Shown in pieces: positions 48,479 to 59,692 of a stretch of 64,000 nucleotides of DNA (within the stretch, counting starts at the first letter, position 1; every line of letters begins with the position of its first letter). Origin of the DNA: Branchiostoma floridae (taxonomy: Eukaryota; Chordata; Leptocardii; Amphioxiformes; Branchiostomatidae); assembly GCF_000003815.2 (NCBI RefSeq), contig NC_049995.1, positions 8,553,520 through 8,617,519 on the forward strand, given 5' to 3'. A program made the translations under genes and the position numbers. Under the pieces are notes generated by a model that was given only the letters and a program-made list of their open reading frames with translations, made no database searches and was not told where the DNA came from.

Positions 48479-48585
48479 CTAAGAACAAGAAATTATCAAA
48501 AATTGAAAGATAAGAAACATTCCCACATAAGTGATACAGTAGCATTACATATAGTATACAACACAATGTATTCTGTATGTGCACC

Positions 48586-48775
48586 TGTTGCCATGTAGAA
48601 ATAACCCCCTTTATGGATAATGGGATAGTCCGGGCCGACGCGCATGCGTCGTGGCGGTAGCCGAGAGAAGATTAAACATCAAGTCACGTCGTTTCAAACT
48701 CCAGTCTCCTAGTCGCTATTGTGTCACCTCTGGGCTCCCTAAACATCATCTAAAGTGGACAGAACGAGGGTAACA
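48586..48775 (+). repeat. 5' LTR
   Basis: 190 bp, begins TGTTGCCATG and ends GAGGGTAACA. Contains a palindrome GACGCGCATGCGTC. No difference from the 3' LTR was found base by base. Confidence 0.95.
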
Positions 48776-49072
48776 AAATGGAGGTTCTACCGAGATTGTA
48801 AAACTTAGAGGAAAGGGAGCCGATCGGATGATCACGACAGGAGAAGTTTGACCGCCACTGGAGCCAGACGTTGTGACAGAAAAGGATTCGCGCCAAAGAA
48901 GACACGTGACCACAGGTCAGAGAGGTCAATTTGTTGTAAACAAATAGTTCAGAGGTCAACAAGATGGCGCTGCGGTTGTAGAGGGGGAGGGCGGCAGTTC
49001 TTTATCGGAGAAACTAAGTTCAGGAGTGTTGTACTTTTTGTGTAGCGGGTAGATCCTTGACGTGAACCAACC

Positions 49073-50032
49073 ATGACGGACACGCTCATAGAGCAGGCCA
49101 CGAAAATGGGCCTAGAAGGGCCGAGTATCCTCGAGTATGTCGAAAAACAACAGGCCATTGAGAGGGATGAGAGGGCAAGGGAAAGAGATGCTCAGAGGAA
49201 GCATGAGTTGGAGCTAGAGGCCCTAAAGCTGAAACAGGCTGAAATTAAGGCGGTACAAAAGCAAAATGCGGAGGAGGTCAAGGCGAAGACGCCAAGATTA
49301 CCAAGCTTCACAGAAGGCGAAGGAATAGACGAGTACCTCTTGAGGTTTGAGAGATTTGCACGTGCTAACCACTGGGCGGAAAACACGTGGGCGTCCCTAC
49401 TGAGCGCCCTACTCACGGGGAGGGCACTGGAAGTTTATAGCAGGCTATCGGATGATGATGCAAAAGATTACAAGAAAGTGAAGGATGCCATTCTTAAGAG
49501 ATATGAACTTACAGAAGACGGGTTCAAGAAGAAGTTCAGGTCTGAAGTTCCTCAGGAGGGGGAAGGGCCGGACCAGTACATTGTACGTCTTAGCAGTTAC
49601 CTGAACAGGTGGATCGAGCTGTCCGATACCCCCAAGACATATGAAGGAATTTGTGACTTGATCATCCAGGAACAATTCCTGGATCTGTGCCCTGTGGATT
49701 TGTCAGTCCACCTGCGGGAGAGGAAACCGAAGTCTCTGGAGGAGTTAGGGAAGATGAGCGAGCAGTACCTGATTGCACATGGCCGTGGTCTGTTTGAAGG
49801 GGCACGCCCGCGCAACCCACCCCGAACGGACCAGGTGTTGTCTGGTACAGCCAATGTGCGGGTTGTCACAACATCAGCAACCTCCAGGCGGCGGTGTGAC
49901 AGGTGTATCCAGAATGAGGCAGAGTGGTGTGGGCACTGCTTCCGCTGCGGCGGAAGCAACCATATTGCCAGACGGTGCTGGAAACAGGGAAACGCCGCGA
50001 GGACACCCCCAAGGGACGAGGGGTCGTCCTAA
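49073..50032 (+). CDS. Retrotransposon Gag with SCAN-like capsid part and CCHC knuckle
   Basis: 319 residues from ATG 49073. A Lys/Glu-rich coiled-coil start leads into a capsid-like helical region whose second half ([14 protein letters not shown] ... [15 protein letters not shown] ... [12 protein letters not shown]) closely resembles SCAN domains, which are known to descend from gag of Gmr1-like gypsy elements. Near the end is one zinc knuckle, [14 protein letters not shown] (CX2CX4HX4C), preceded by CDRC. It would form the particle and bind the element RNA. The frame is intact. Confidence 0.9.
   Translation: MTDTLIEQATKMGLEGPSILEYVEKQQAIERDERARERDAQRKHELELEALKLKQAEIKAVQKQNAEEVKAKTPRLPSFTEGEGIDEYLLRFERFARANHWAENTWASLLSALLTGRALEVYSRLSDDDAKDYKKVKDAILKRYELTEDGFKKKFRSEVPQEGEGPDQYIVRLSSYLNRWIELSDTPKTYEGICDLIIQEQFLDLCPVDLSVHLRERKPKSLEELGKMSEQYLIAHGRGLFEGARPRNPPRTDQVLSGTANVRVVTTSATSRRRCDRCIQNEAEWCGHCFRCGGSNHIARRCWKQGNAARTPPRDEGSS
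49987..50029 (+). promoter_or_regulatory. -1 ribosomal frameshift signal between gag and pol
   Basis: The heptamer G GGA AAC (49987-49993) is in the gag frame, as X XXY YYZ. After a 7-base spacer comes a stem: GGAC (50001-50004) with GTCC (50026-50029), then ACCCC (50005-50009) with GGGGT (50020-50024), one bulged C, 10-base loop. The gag stop follows at 50030. The pol frame is the -1 frame and overlaps gag from 49924. Confidence 0.8.
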
Positions 50033-51687
50033 ACAGCTCAAGACAGTCCCACAAACAACCCCGTCAACAACGAAAGGAAGAAACAACAACCAACACCGAC
50101 AGTGACAATAATCAACAGCCAACAGGAACACCAACGAGAAATAATCAGCAAGTTCACATCAACGCCATGTCGGCTTCACATCTAACTCCAACTCAACGAA
50201 CGAAGATCACCAAACTGATTGGAAATAAGTGTCAAGTAGCATGCCTCATGGACAATAAACCAGTTATGGCTCTGTGGGATACGGGGGCCCAGGTAAGCAT
50301 CATGTCAGACAGGTGGAGGGAGGAACACTTACCTGGAGTTGAGGTTCGACAAGTGATAGAGATCCTGGAGGACTCGACGAGTTTTAGTTTACAAGCGGCC
50401 AATGGCACTCTGATTCCTTACAGTGGCTGGGTTGAAGTTAGGTTCAGATTAAGTGAAGACCAGTCACCTGAACTGATTGTACCATTTCTGACGACGTCCG
50501 ACAATACCCAAGTACAACCGATTATAGGGTACAATGTGATTGAAGAGATTCAGAAGTGCTGTAAGGATGACTGTCCAACATTGCTTACCAAAGTGATGCC
50601 CGTCCCACCACAGAAGGCAGCTGCCCTCGTGAACATGATTGAAGATTTCAGTAATGTGACTCCAGTAAGCATACGGGTGGGTCGTAAGAGAGTGAGACTA
50701 TCTCAGGGGGCTACAGTCCAGGTGAGGTGCAAAATCCCCAAGGGTTCTGTGGAAGAGAAGCAGCTGGTCCTGTTCGAACCAGATGAAGTGGGAAATTGGC
50801 CCACAGGTTTAGAAGTGGGACCTGTCCTTACATCAGTCAGCCCATCTGGAATGGTCAAAGTACCAGTGACCAACACTAGCAGGTACGACATTCACCTCCC
50901 AGCGAAAACGGTTCTGGGTCGAGTTGAGACGATTAGGTCAGCAGTTCCCATTGAGCTGAAGAGAGTGTCTGAAGATTCCGAGTCTGAAAAATCTCCGCAG
51001 TCAGAGCCAGTTCAAGTGAACACAGTGAGGAAGGCGAGTAATGAGCTGGAGGAATTGTGGGATCCACCGGTAGACCTCTCCCACTTAGAAGAGGATCAAG
51101 AAGAGATCGTTAGACAGATGCTGAGGGAAGAGTGTCAGGCCTTTTCGAGGGATGACCAGGACATTGGCAGCATGGAGGGGCTCAAGTTAAACATCAACCT
51201 GACTGATAAAGAACCAGTTCAGAAGAATTACGTGTCAATTCCCACCCCACTGTACAAGGAGGTTAAGGAATATATCGAAGATTTGATTAACCAAGAATGG
51301 ATCACGAAATCCAAATCACCATATTCATCACCAATGGTGTGCGTAAGGAAGAAGGATGGAGGATTGAGACTATGTATTGATTACCGGGCACTGAACGAGA
51401 AAACAGTGCCAGATCGCCAGCCCCTCCCGAGGATTCAAGATGTGCTCAACAGGTTGAAGGGAAACACATGGTTCTCTGTACTGGATCTAGGGAAGGCGTA
51501 CCATCAGGGGTACATGGAGGAAGAAAGTAGGAAATACACAGCATTTGTAACGCCATACGGACTCTATGAGTGGGTTCGCGTCCCCATGGGATTAAAGAAC
51601 GCGCCTCCAGCATTCCAACGGCACATGGAAGAAGTACTCGAGGGCTTGAGCCATGAAATATGCGAACCGTATATGGATGACACCATG
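49994..51687 (+). pseudogene. Retrotransposon pol: protease and reverse transcriptase, truncated after the active site
   Basis: Entered by -1 frameshift. The aspartic protease motif [10 protein letters not shown] has DTGA at 50278-50289. RT fingers/palm show [40 protein letters not shown] and the catalytic YMDD at 51670-51681. Normal sequence ends six bases after YMDD, at 51687, where the inverted integrase copy begins. Thumb, connection and RNase H are lost, so no working pol can be made from this copy. Confidence 0.88.
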
Positions 51688-53519
51688 GTCCACAGTGAAG
51701 GCACGACTGATATAATTGCCCAGGATGCCCTGCTCCCGCGTTCCACATGTTCAGTGGCCATGGTGTCCCCACATTCCACTCTGCTGCATTTACTGTGTTC
51801 ACCGTTGGTACTCTCAAGTAGCCCGGTTGGCCACCTACATCATACGTGAGAGTCCGTGGTGGTCTCCTATTTCGTCTTGGTCTGTTCTCTTCTACTTCTG
51901 CTGGGTCTGGAACATCCTCAGCACCCTGGGACACACAGGGCTGGTCCTCAGACTCTACTTCAACATCAGTTTCTTCATCCCTTTCACTACCTGTACTTCC
52001 TCTCTGGTCTTCTTGTTCAGCTCCAATTTCGACTCTGTTGTCTGCAAGTTCTTCTTCCTCATTATCACTCCTCTTGTCCTCTCTTTGAGGTGTTTTCTCT
52101 TTGCTTTGTTTGTCCACTGGAACCTCTAGAGGCAGTCCGTCACACAGTAGTAGCATATTTCTATGCAACACTCTTGACCTTCCTTCTCTGCATTCTGGGC
52201 GTACCTCATACACTGGAATATCTTTCCCCTTCTGCTTCACAATGATGTGGACTTTGTCCTCCCAGTGGGAGCGCAACTTGCCCGGTCCTCCTCTGTCCGT
52301 CATATTTCGAACAAGGACCCGGTCACCACTGGACAGACTGAGACCGTGCACCTTTCTGTCGTACTGCTTCTTCCCTTTTGCACCTGTTTTCCTGGCATGC
52401 TGACTCGCAATCCTGTAGGCCTCCTGCATGCCACGTTTCCATTTCTTGGCATACTCAGGATATGATTGAACCTCATTCTCCTTGTCTTCAATCCCGAACA
52501 TAAGGTCCACTGGCAGGCGGGGGTGATGTCCATACAACAGAAAGTGAGGCGAATACCCAGTGCTCTCCCAGAATCTCCGAAAACAGATAGTAACGCGTGT
52601 ATAAACAAAGTGGTTCATGCGTACAACTGCACCCGACATGAGAGCACTGGGTATTCGCCTCACTTTCTGTTGTATGGACATCACCCCCGCCTGCCAGTGG
52701 ACCTTATGTTCGGGATTGAAGACAAGGAGAATGAGGTTCAATCATATCCTGAGTATGCCAAGAAATGGAAACGTGGCATGCAGGAGGCCTACAGGATTGC
52801 GAGTCAGCATGCCAGGAAAACAGGTGCAAAAGGGAAGAAGCAGTACGACAGAAAGGTGCACGGTCTCAGTCTGTCCAGTGGTGACCGGGTGCTTGTTCGA
52901 AATATGACGGACAGAGGAGGACCGGGCAAGTTGCGCTCCCACTGGGAGGACAAAGTCCACATCATTGTGAAGCAGAAGGGGAAAGATATTCCAGTGTATG
53001 AGGTACGCCCAGAATGCAGAGAAGGAAGGTCAAGAGTGTTGCATAGAAATATGCTACTACTGTGTGACGGACTGCCTCTAGAGGTTCCAGTGGACAAACA
53101 AAGCAAAGAGAAAACACCTCAAAGAGAGGACAAGAGGAGTGATAATGAGGAAGAAGAACTTGCAGACAACAGAGTCGAAATTGGAGCTGAACAAGAAGAC
53201 CAGAGAGGAAGTACAGGTAGTGAAAGGGATGAAGAAACTGATGTTGAAGTAGAGTCTGAGGACCAGCCCTGTGTGTCCCAGGGTGCTGAGGATGTTCCAG
53301 ACCCAGCAGAAGTAGAAGAGAACAGACCAAGACGAAATAGGAGACCACCACGGACTCTCACGTATGATGTAGGTGGCCAACCGGGCTACTTGAGAGTACC
53401 AACGGTGAACACAGTAAATGCAGCAGAGTGGAATGTGGGGACACCATGGCCACTGAACATGTGGAACGCGGGAGCAGGGCATCCTGGGCAATTATATCAG
53501 TCGTGCCTTCACTGTGGAC
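51688..53519. repeat. Large inverted repeat (880-bp arms, 72-bp spacer) inside the retrotransposon
   Basis: Left arm 51688-52567 is the reverse complement of right arm 52640-53519: position sums are 105207 at both ends, so there are no net indels. At least one mismatch was seen (about 52316/52891, G versus C on the same strand). The 72-base spacer is ordinary plus-strand integrase sequence. The mirror open frames on both strands of this region are products of the palindrome. Confidence 0.93.
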
Positions 53520-53557
53520 AGTTAATACCGATAATTCGTATGTACGCGCCCAGCTAA
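52568..53557 (+). pseudogene. Integrase 3' fragment of the retrotransposon
   Basis: Plus-strand frame that runs LPESPKTD ... VHAYNCTRHESTGYSPHFLL, YGHHPRLPVDLMFG, then a basic/acidic tail with GDRVLVRN and GKLRSHWED, ending in stop at 53555-53557. This is the end of the gypsy integrase core plus the C-terminal chromatin/DNA-binding region. The HHCC zinc domain and the DDE core are missing. There is no start of its own. Confidence 0.85.
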
Positions 53558-54130
53558 GGGGATGGAGTACCTGTTATTCGTGTGGACTGTGAACTGCTAT
53601 GGATTATTATTGTGGATATTACTATTCCTGTGGATTACCCGCTGTACCAGTGCCGCTGTGCCTGTGGATTACCCGCTGAATGAGAAGAGTCTCATGGGAC
53701 AATTATATTGTGGACAGTAAATGCAAGGTTATTGTGGAAAATCATTCCATATTTGAGAGACATGTATGTTGGTTATTTATAGATAACAAAGAGACTGATG
53801 GATTCCAGTTGTGTGGACTCTGCAGGACTTCCAGCTCAGAATTCAGACCAGGCCTAATGTTGTGTTAACTGTTCTAAAACAGTCAGTACGTTGGAGCTTC
53901 TGTTAGTAGCAGTGAAGCCAGTTTATTGAAGATGCTATCTGTGCCAAAGTTAAAGATGTTATCAGTGCCAAGGTTAAAGATGTTATCGGTGCCAAAGCTA
54001 AAGAAAAAAAAAAAGAGGCTAACGCAAAGGAGAATAGAATAGAATATATCCTTTATTTTTCATAGTACTAAACAACCATATATATATGTTCATTAATAGT
54101 TTCTTATTGTTATTGTTCCGAGACGACTTT
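53558..54130 (+). other. Retrotransposon 3' untranslated region
   Basis: Between the integrase stop and the polypurine tract. It contains short direct repeats: CTGTGGATTA units (53630-53680) and three units of about 20 bp like GCCAAAGTTAAAGATGTTATC (53941-54003). Confidence 0.7.
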
Positions 54131-54144
54131 AAAAGAGGGGAGAG

Positions 54145-54334
54145 TGTTGCCATGTAGAAATAACCCCCTTTATGGATAATGGGATAGTCCGGGCCGACGC
54201 GCATGCGTCGTGGCGGTAGCCGAGAGAAGATTAAACATCAAGTCACGTCGTTTCAAACTCCAGTCTCCTAGTCGCTATTGTGTCACCTCTGGGCTCCCTA
54301 AACATCATCTAAAGTGGACAGAACGAGGGTAACA
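54145..54334 (+). repeat. 3' LTR
   Basis: 190 bp, identical to 48586-48775, directly after the polypurine tract. Confidence 0.95.
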
Positions 54335-54811
54335 CACCCCACTAGCCTGGGCTGCCCGGCCTACTTTTTCCAAAAACCCTCAATTCCTTACTACTCGTAG
54401 TAGGCTACGTATACATCCAGTCTGAAGTCATCTCCCCCTCCATTATTTGGAACAATGGCCAAGCGCACACATCAGAAAACTCCTTGCCTTGATCAAACTT
54501 CCAGTCGACATCGTTGTAATACATACATAGCTTGAGTGCCCCCCCCCCTCCATTTATACACATCTATGACTAAAAATTCTTTCAGTGAAACAAAACAAAA
54601 ATCCGCTGCTTTCTGCAGTAACTGGTATATTGAGTGCACAGAAGATCAAGAAATATCTTACCTGTCGGTTTACGGTGTTTCCTTATTGCTAAAGTGTCTA
54701 ACTGTCTTTAGAATAACGATGGAAAGAAAATGTGATGATACGCCGACCAAAAACTGATGTAGGGAACTGACCTTTCCGTGGTGAAGGGTCGAAGGTCAAA
54801 GGTAACTTACC

Positions 54812-54858
54812 TGATTACCCGAAATCTTGAAAGTTTTCCTCTGCTCTGGCATTTTATT
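54812..54858 (-). other. Possible upstream exon of the zinc-finger gene
   Basis: On the minus strand GGTAATCAG/gtaagttacc is a strong donor with its last exon base near 54812. The exon sequence upstream contains an ATG whose frame does not join the zinc-finger frame, so it would be non-coding leader or a short upstream frame. If right, the retrotransposon sits in intron 1. Confidence 0.3.
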
Positions 54859-54903
54859 TCATCGGAAGTATGTTGCTTGCTTTCATTGTTCAACTCTTCA
54901 TAA

Positions 54904-55058
54904 TACCGCCACCTCAAAAATCGTTAGTATAGAGGTCTTCCCAAGATTGTCTTGAACACCGAATGTTAAATATCCTAAATGTAATACAATTCAGATATTT
55001 ACGTGTTGAAGACAATCTTGAGATTAGGCCTCTGTAACAACGTTTGGAGGTGGCGGTA
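54904..55058. mobile_element. Palindromic TA-flanked MITE, TACCGCCACCTC ends
   Basis: TACCGCCACCTC and GAGGTGGCGGTA at the ends; inner arms AGATTGTCTTGAACACC and GTGTTGAAGACAATCTT also pair. 155 bp, TA at both outer ends. Confidence 0.8.
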
Positions 55059-55479
55059 TAATGGCACCTGGTGGAATTATGCGAATGTATGTTACACCTT
55101 TAGCGGGTGTTTATATGTGTTGAATGCTGATTTTCGGACATTGAAGATATTACTTCTGCCTAACCATATTGACGACGCCTCAGGGGAGTCGTCAAGTGGT
55201 ATATATTGCATTCAGTCTGCAAAAATTCTAGGAATTGCACAGGCATTTCAACAGGAATGCAGTATGCTGGGTATGCAAGGCCCCCCCCCCCCCATCTGTT
55301 CCAGATGTACCTCTGGTATGCAATGGTGGAATTTAGGTCACACTTGCTCCCTGGAGGAATTTGCCCTTGAACTCTGCACAGTTGATATCACGTTGTCTTG
55401 GTTGTTATGTTATGTTATGAAGGATACATTTTCTTTTCCTTCATTTTCTTTTCTATCTAGCTTGTTCAAGCCATAGGCC

Positions 55480-57350
55480 ACAGGCAGACAGGAAATACTT
55501 CTGTAGTGCTCAGCTGTAGGTTTAGGTCACTGGCAGACCATTGTGCTGTACCGGGGATAGTACATTTCTGCTGGCTGTAGGTTTATGTTACAGGTGGGCT
55601 AGTATATTGTGCCAGGGATAGTGCGACAGGGAAGTTCCAGTCCATTTCTGATTTGAGCTGTATTGTTGTACCCTCAATCATCGTCATGGCAATAATACAT
55701 TTTTATTGCCAGTCTTGTTGAATTTGTTTTTCATTTTCAAATGAACAAAACATTGCGCAAGGTCGACGTCGGATTTTCGACTGTAACGTTAGTATTTATT
55801 GATTTTCAAAGGAACAAAATTTGCAGGTGGTTGCCGAGAAAGCCTAGCCTGATATTCTATGAGTATGAACATAGCATTCTGTGAACACAGAGTCGCATCA
55901 TTCTATTAGTTACCTCCATGAAATGTCATGGAGGTTATATTTTCAGTAGCGTTTGTCTGTCTGTCTGTCTGTGTGTGTACAGGATAACTCAAGAACGGCT
56001 GGATGGATTGGTTCATATGTGGTGTGTTGGTATGTCGGTACCTTAGACAATGTTGTACAAAATAAAATACTAAGTATGCATAATATGCATTTGCATAATT
56101 AATGACAATAATCTATCATAGCAGTTTTTTCAATGTATGTCTTTAACCGGACATGATATGGTCTTGACATTTTAGTGGTAGATAGCTTTCAGCGTCATGA
56201 CAAAGTGGGGCAAGTTTTTGCCCCCTAACATTTATTTTTGGAACTGCAGGGGCATTTTTGTCAATACATTCCAAAGAGGATAACTGCAAAAAGGAATGGC
56301 GGATTGAAATCAATTTAGGCATGCGGGTAGCTTAGGCAATGATATTCATAATGATATACATGTTATGTAAAGGAGGACTTAATTTGCATAATCAATGTTA
56401 AAATTGCATGGTTCCATTGTTTTTATTAACTGGACCAATAAATGTAACACATGTAAAATTATGATAGATGGAACATAAGCAGATACCAAATATGCTAATT
56501 AGGAACTGATTTGCATAATATATGTGAAAATTGCAAAACCGTTTAATGATTAATGATGGGAATTTTATACTTGTGACATTTGTATGTTAGTCAGTGATGA
56601 ACATCACCATGCATAATCATTGTTTAATTCTAGAGTGGAATGTATTGTTAGAGTCCATTCCAAGACACCATGCGGATGTTTGTTGCCATTGTTTAGAATT
56701 GATTTTAAAGTTTTGTAATTATATGTCTAGGACATTTGATACTTCAGAAATATTTTTAACACTGTTTCAACTTTATAAATATTTCCCTGGTCCTGTAAAA
56801 CTTTGGAAATATTCATGGTGTGGAATTGGTTACTTCTAATGGTTGCTAAATAATGATAACAGCATTCTACCATTATTTACCATTTTCTACCATTTTCTAC
56901 CAATTTTTGTAAATGGTTCAGTGGGCTGGGAAGATAGCAATTCACACATCCTTGCAAAATATGGTTGGGTGCCATGCAACAATGGCCCACCACAAAGGAT
57001 CCACCAGTGCCCAGCAGTGAAATCTAAAAATATACAGATGCAACAATAGGGCTTACTTTTATGGGGGCAATAAACTAATTTTACCATTTGGCAAAGTTTA
57101 CAAATATTTGTAAATATTTGTAAATGTGAAATAATCACACAGAGGTTTCACAATTATTCTAAATAAAGATATTTTTGTACAGTTACTTTCAAAATGTTTC
57201 TAATATATTCCAAGGAATTCAAATAAATGAGTATTTTTGTAGTCAATTTTTTGAAAAGAATTTGATTATTGTGGCTCAGATATTCTTTTATTCAAAATAA
57301 TTCAGACTAATTATAAATATCGCCTAAAAACCCTCATGGTGTCTTGGAAT
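55480..57350. other. Intergenic repeats, no gene recognised
   Basis: 55490-55640 has about three diverged units around GCTGTAGGTTTAGGTCACTGGCAG. 55917-56100 carries CTCCATGAAATGTCATGGAGGTTATATTTTC (a hairpin) and GATAACTCAAGAACGGCTGGATGG, a word I know as a common dispersed repeat in invertebrate genomes, followed by an AT-rich tail. Nothing coding recognised. Confidence 0.5.
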
Positions 57351-57358
57351 GGACTCTA

Positions 57359-59692
57359 TCATTTGTCCCAATTAAACCTGAACGTCAACAAAGTTGCCCA
57401 ACAGCGGATCTCCCTCGTCGCGCATGCGCACTGCTCCCCATGTTCCTGCGGAGTCAGCCACCGTGGGCCGAACAGACTTCTGGGAGAGACGATGTCGAAA
57501 CACTCGGATCCGAAGCACACCTTGTACGAACATTGCCGATGAAGTCCGACGTGCTCAACTCGGGTGAACTCGGTGAGAACGAAGTGTCGGAACGTGTCGG
57601 CGGTTCCAACGTCATCGATACAAATCGTCAAATCGCACGCCTTTTCCGCCATGCAGTCATGACTCTTTCTATCCAAGACTTCGGGCGGTATTTCGGCACT
57701 TTTCGGGTCTGAAATCAAAACGACTACCTCAGTCAAGGTCGACTTCTTCCGGAAAGTCGCGAATGCTCGTTTGGAGCACGATTCTTCGATCCTCTGTCGC
57801 GCTTTTGACGCTATTTCTCTCATCATGTCTAAAACCTTGGGGTACTCATACGCATATTTCGTCCTTTCTCGTTTGAGGACATGTTGGGCGAACAAGTTTG
57901 GCATTTTGTTGAAGATTTCTTCCACCAAGTTGTGAATGCCGTAGAATTCAGCCTCCGGGACGATCGAAGCTGCTACATCGGTAGGAGGGAGGTCGTCTGA
58001 GCGGAGGAAGTTGAGGATGTGACCGAAGTTTGTTCCGTCCCTGTCGATGAAATAACGACCGTCCTACGATTTAAAAAAAGAAACTCGTGATAAACTAGAA
58101 TCGTTGGTATGAGTAAGTGTTTCTACAAATGTATCTCATGTTATTGAGATCATGAAAAAGATTGGACACAGCAAGACAAGAGTTGCTATCCTAAGCAATT
58201 TACACAACGAAAATGTTAAAGATGGCGCATTGGGTAGCCTGACTAAAATAGCGCTCCTAGCGACCGGCCCTACAATTGCCAGCCTCGGGGAGGGGGTCAT
58301 TAACCCCAGCCAGCGAGAGATTGTGTAAGCACAGACTAGCGCATTGGGGTCACATACTTTGTTTATGACTCTCTCATTTTCTTTTTTATCTACGATATTT
58401 GCGTTGCAGAATATGAATGCAATACTGACTTTTAGAGAAGGAATAAATTTAAAGATAGTTTTCTATAAATCTCAAAGCAGAGGAAGAGACGGAAAAATGT
58501 GCACACTAGAAAGTACGCGCAAAATGCCACAAAAAGAAGTTCTGTACATCTGCTTGGAACTGAAACTTTCTGACCTTGTCCGTGGCCACGTGATGACGTC
58601 CACTAAACATGGCGGCCAGCATGGAGTCCTCGCGCTTGCGCAGAGTGGACAGGGACGTGGTGAAATGACGACCGCCGACATTCAGGCACACAACTTCGGG
58701 GAACCCTTGCTGTTCGTGTGGCAAAAGTAAAAGAGAATGATTCAAATTTCCAGGACGATACGTTTCCATATACAAATGTATTATGTTTTTCGTGCGGTGA
58801 CAAACATGGTTATTGGACGGCGCTCATCTCCGTTTCTGCAGTACATGGGCCAAACCAGTTCGTATATATAGTCCCCTGGGAATAGTTTTTCTCATGTGCT
58901 GTCAGCGCTAACCAGATTGAACCGGCTGTAGTAACTGTAACGTTACCATTTCAAAGTCTTCGTATCGAACCAGCGACCTATCGTAAGCAAGGCGAGTAAC
59001 ACTGATATAGTATCAGGAAAAACTCAACATTTCACTTATTATCTCTAGCATCACTTGGATGCCAACAGCACTACATAGATGAAGGAGTTTTCCCCTTAAA
59101 AAAAGCCACGCACAAGATAAACGGCAGTTTGGTTACAATTCAAAGCCAACATGTTCAAGCCAAAGTCTAATAATATTTCAGTCACTAGTACTGTACATTA
59201 TGATAACATCCACCCGTTTTCAAAACTCCCAGGTCGTTTTTGTATTGACCAGCAAAGTAGTTGCATGTAGTTTCGTAGCTAACGTTACGGGGGCGCTTTT
59301 GATCAATGAATGACACTATGGGGTTTAGCTTTATTTGTATTACATGGAATATTAACCAGTTACTCAAGCAAGAAGACAATATATGGAATTAATTAACGGC
59401 CACTATTAACACAGACGAAAGACAGTGGATATTGTCTCTGAAACATCTTACTGTTTCCAAATTTTGTCCAGCTGCTTGAGTTGTGTATCGTCATGCGTAA
59501 GTTACGAGGTTTACAATTCCTAACGTTCATCGACGCAGCCTTGGGAATGCAGCTCAGAGACACTACAGTTACATTCACGAAATATAAGAGATATTTTACA
59601 GCATGTGTGTTTAAACACCCCCAACAAATAATGAAAACGCCCTACTCTGTAGTGTAAATAAGATGTGTTAACATTACCTGTTCAGTTTCCAT
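57359..59692 (-). CDS. KCTD7-like BTB/POZ (T1) protein, three exons
   Basis: Exons 59678-59692 (METEQ), 58575-58709 and 57359-58063, all phase 0, give 284 residues plus TGA; human KCTD7 is 289. The BTB/T1 domain spans the first junction: FPEVVCLNVGGRHFTTSLST, MLAAMFSGRH, then DGRYFIDRDGTNFGHILNFLR. The rest is the conserved C-terminal half, ending FRFNWDK. Family members are adaptors for Cullin-3 ubiquitin ligases, forming pentamers through the BTB domain; KCTD7 acts in neurons. Similarity is greatest to the KCTD7/14 group by eye, the exact orthology is untested. AATAAA on this strand lies at 57287-57292. Confidence 0.9.
58234..58350. repeat. Short dispersed element in the KCTD intron
   Basis: Reverse complement of the element at 5227-5340 (TAGCCTGACTAAAA, CCTACAATTGCC, ATTAACCCCAGCCAGCGAGA). 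Confidence 0.6.

Larger units (their letters stand above)
48586..54334 (+). mobile_element. Ty3/gypsy-type LTR retrotransposon, recent but internally rearranged
   Basis: 5749 bp with identical 190-bp LTRs (TGTTGCC...GTAACA), 4-bp flanking duplication CACC (48582-48585, 54335-54338), putative primer site starting TGG at 48779, polypurine tract AAAAGAGGGGAGAG (54131-54144), gag, protease, reverse transcriptase and integrase 3' part in that order, which is the Metaviridae arrangement. Identical LTRs mean very recent insertion. RNase H and most of integrase are missing and an inverted copy of the integrase end sits in their place, so the copy is defective. It lies in the presumed first intron of the zinc-finger gene, opposite strand. 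Confidence 0.93.

Noticed and set aside
48479-48584. 36-residue hydrophobic N-terminal extension of the zinc-finger protein
   Set aside because: A pyrimidine tract and AG directly precede the in-frame ATG at 48476, so the extension is intron.
51446-52741. 431-codon minus-strand frame with integrase-like sequence
   Set aside because: It is the mirror of the plus-strand integrase end, created by the inverted duplication; its ends run into antisense RT.
55003-55476. 157-codon plus-strand frame
   Set aside because: Starts inside a palindromic MITE and includes a poly-C run; no recognised similarity.
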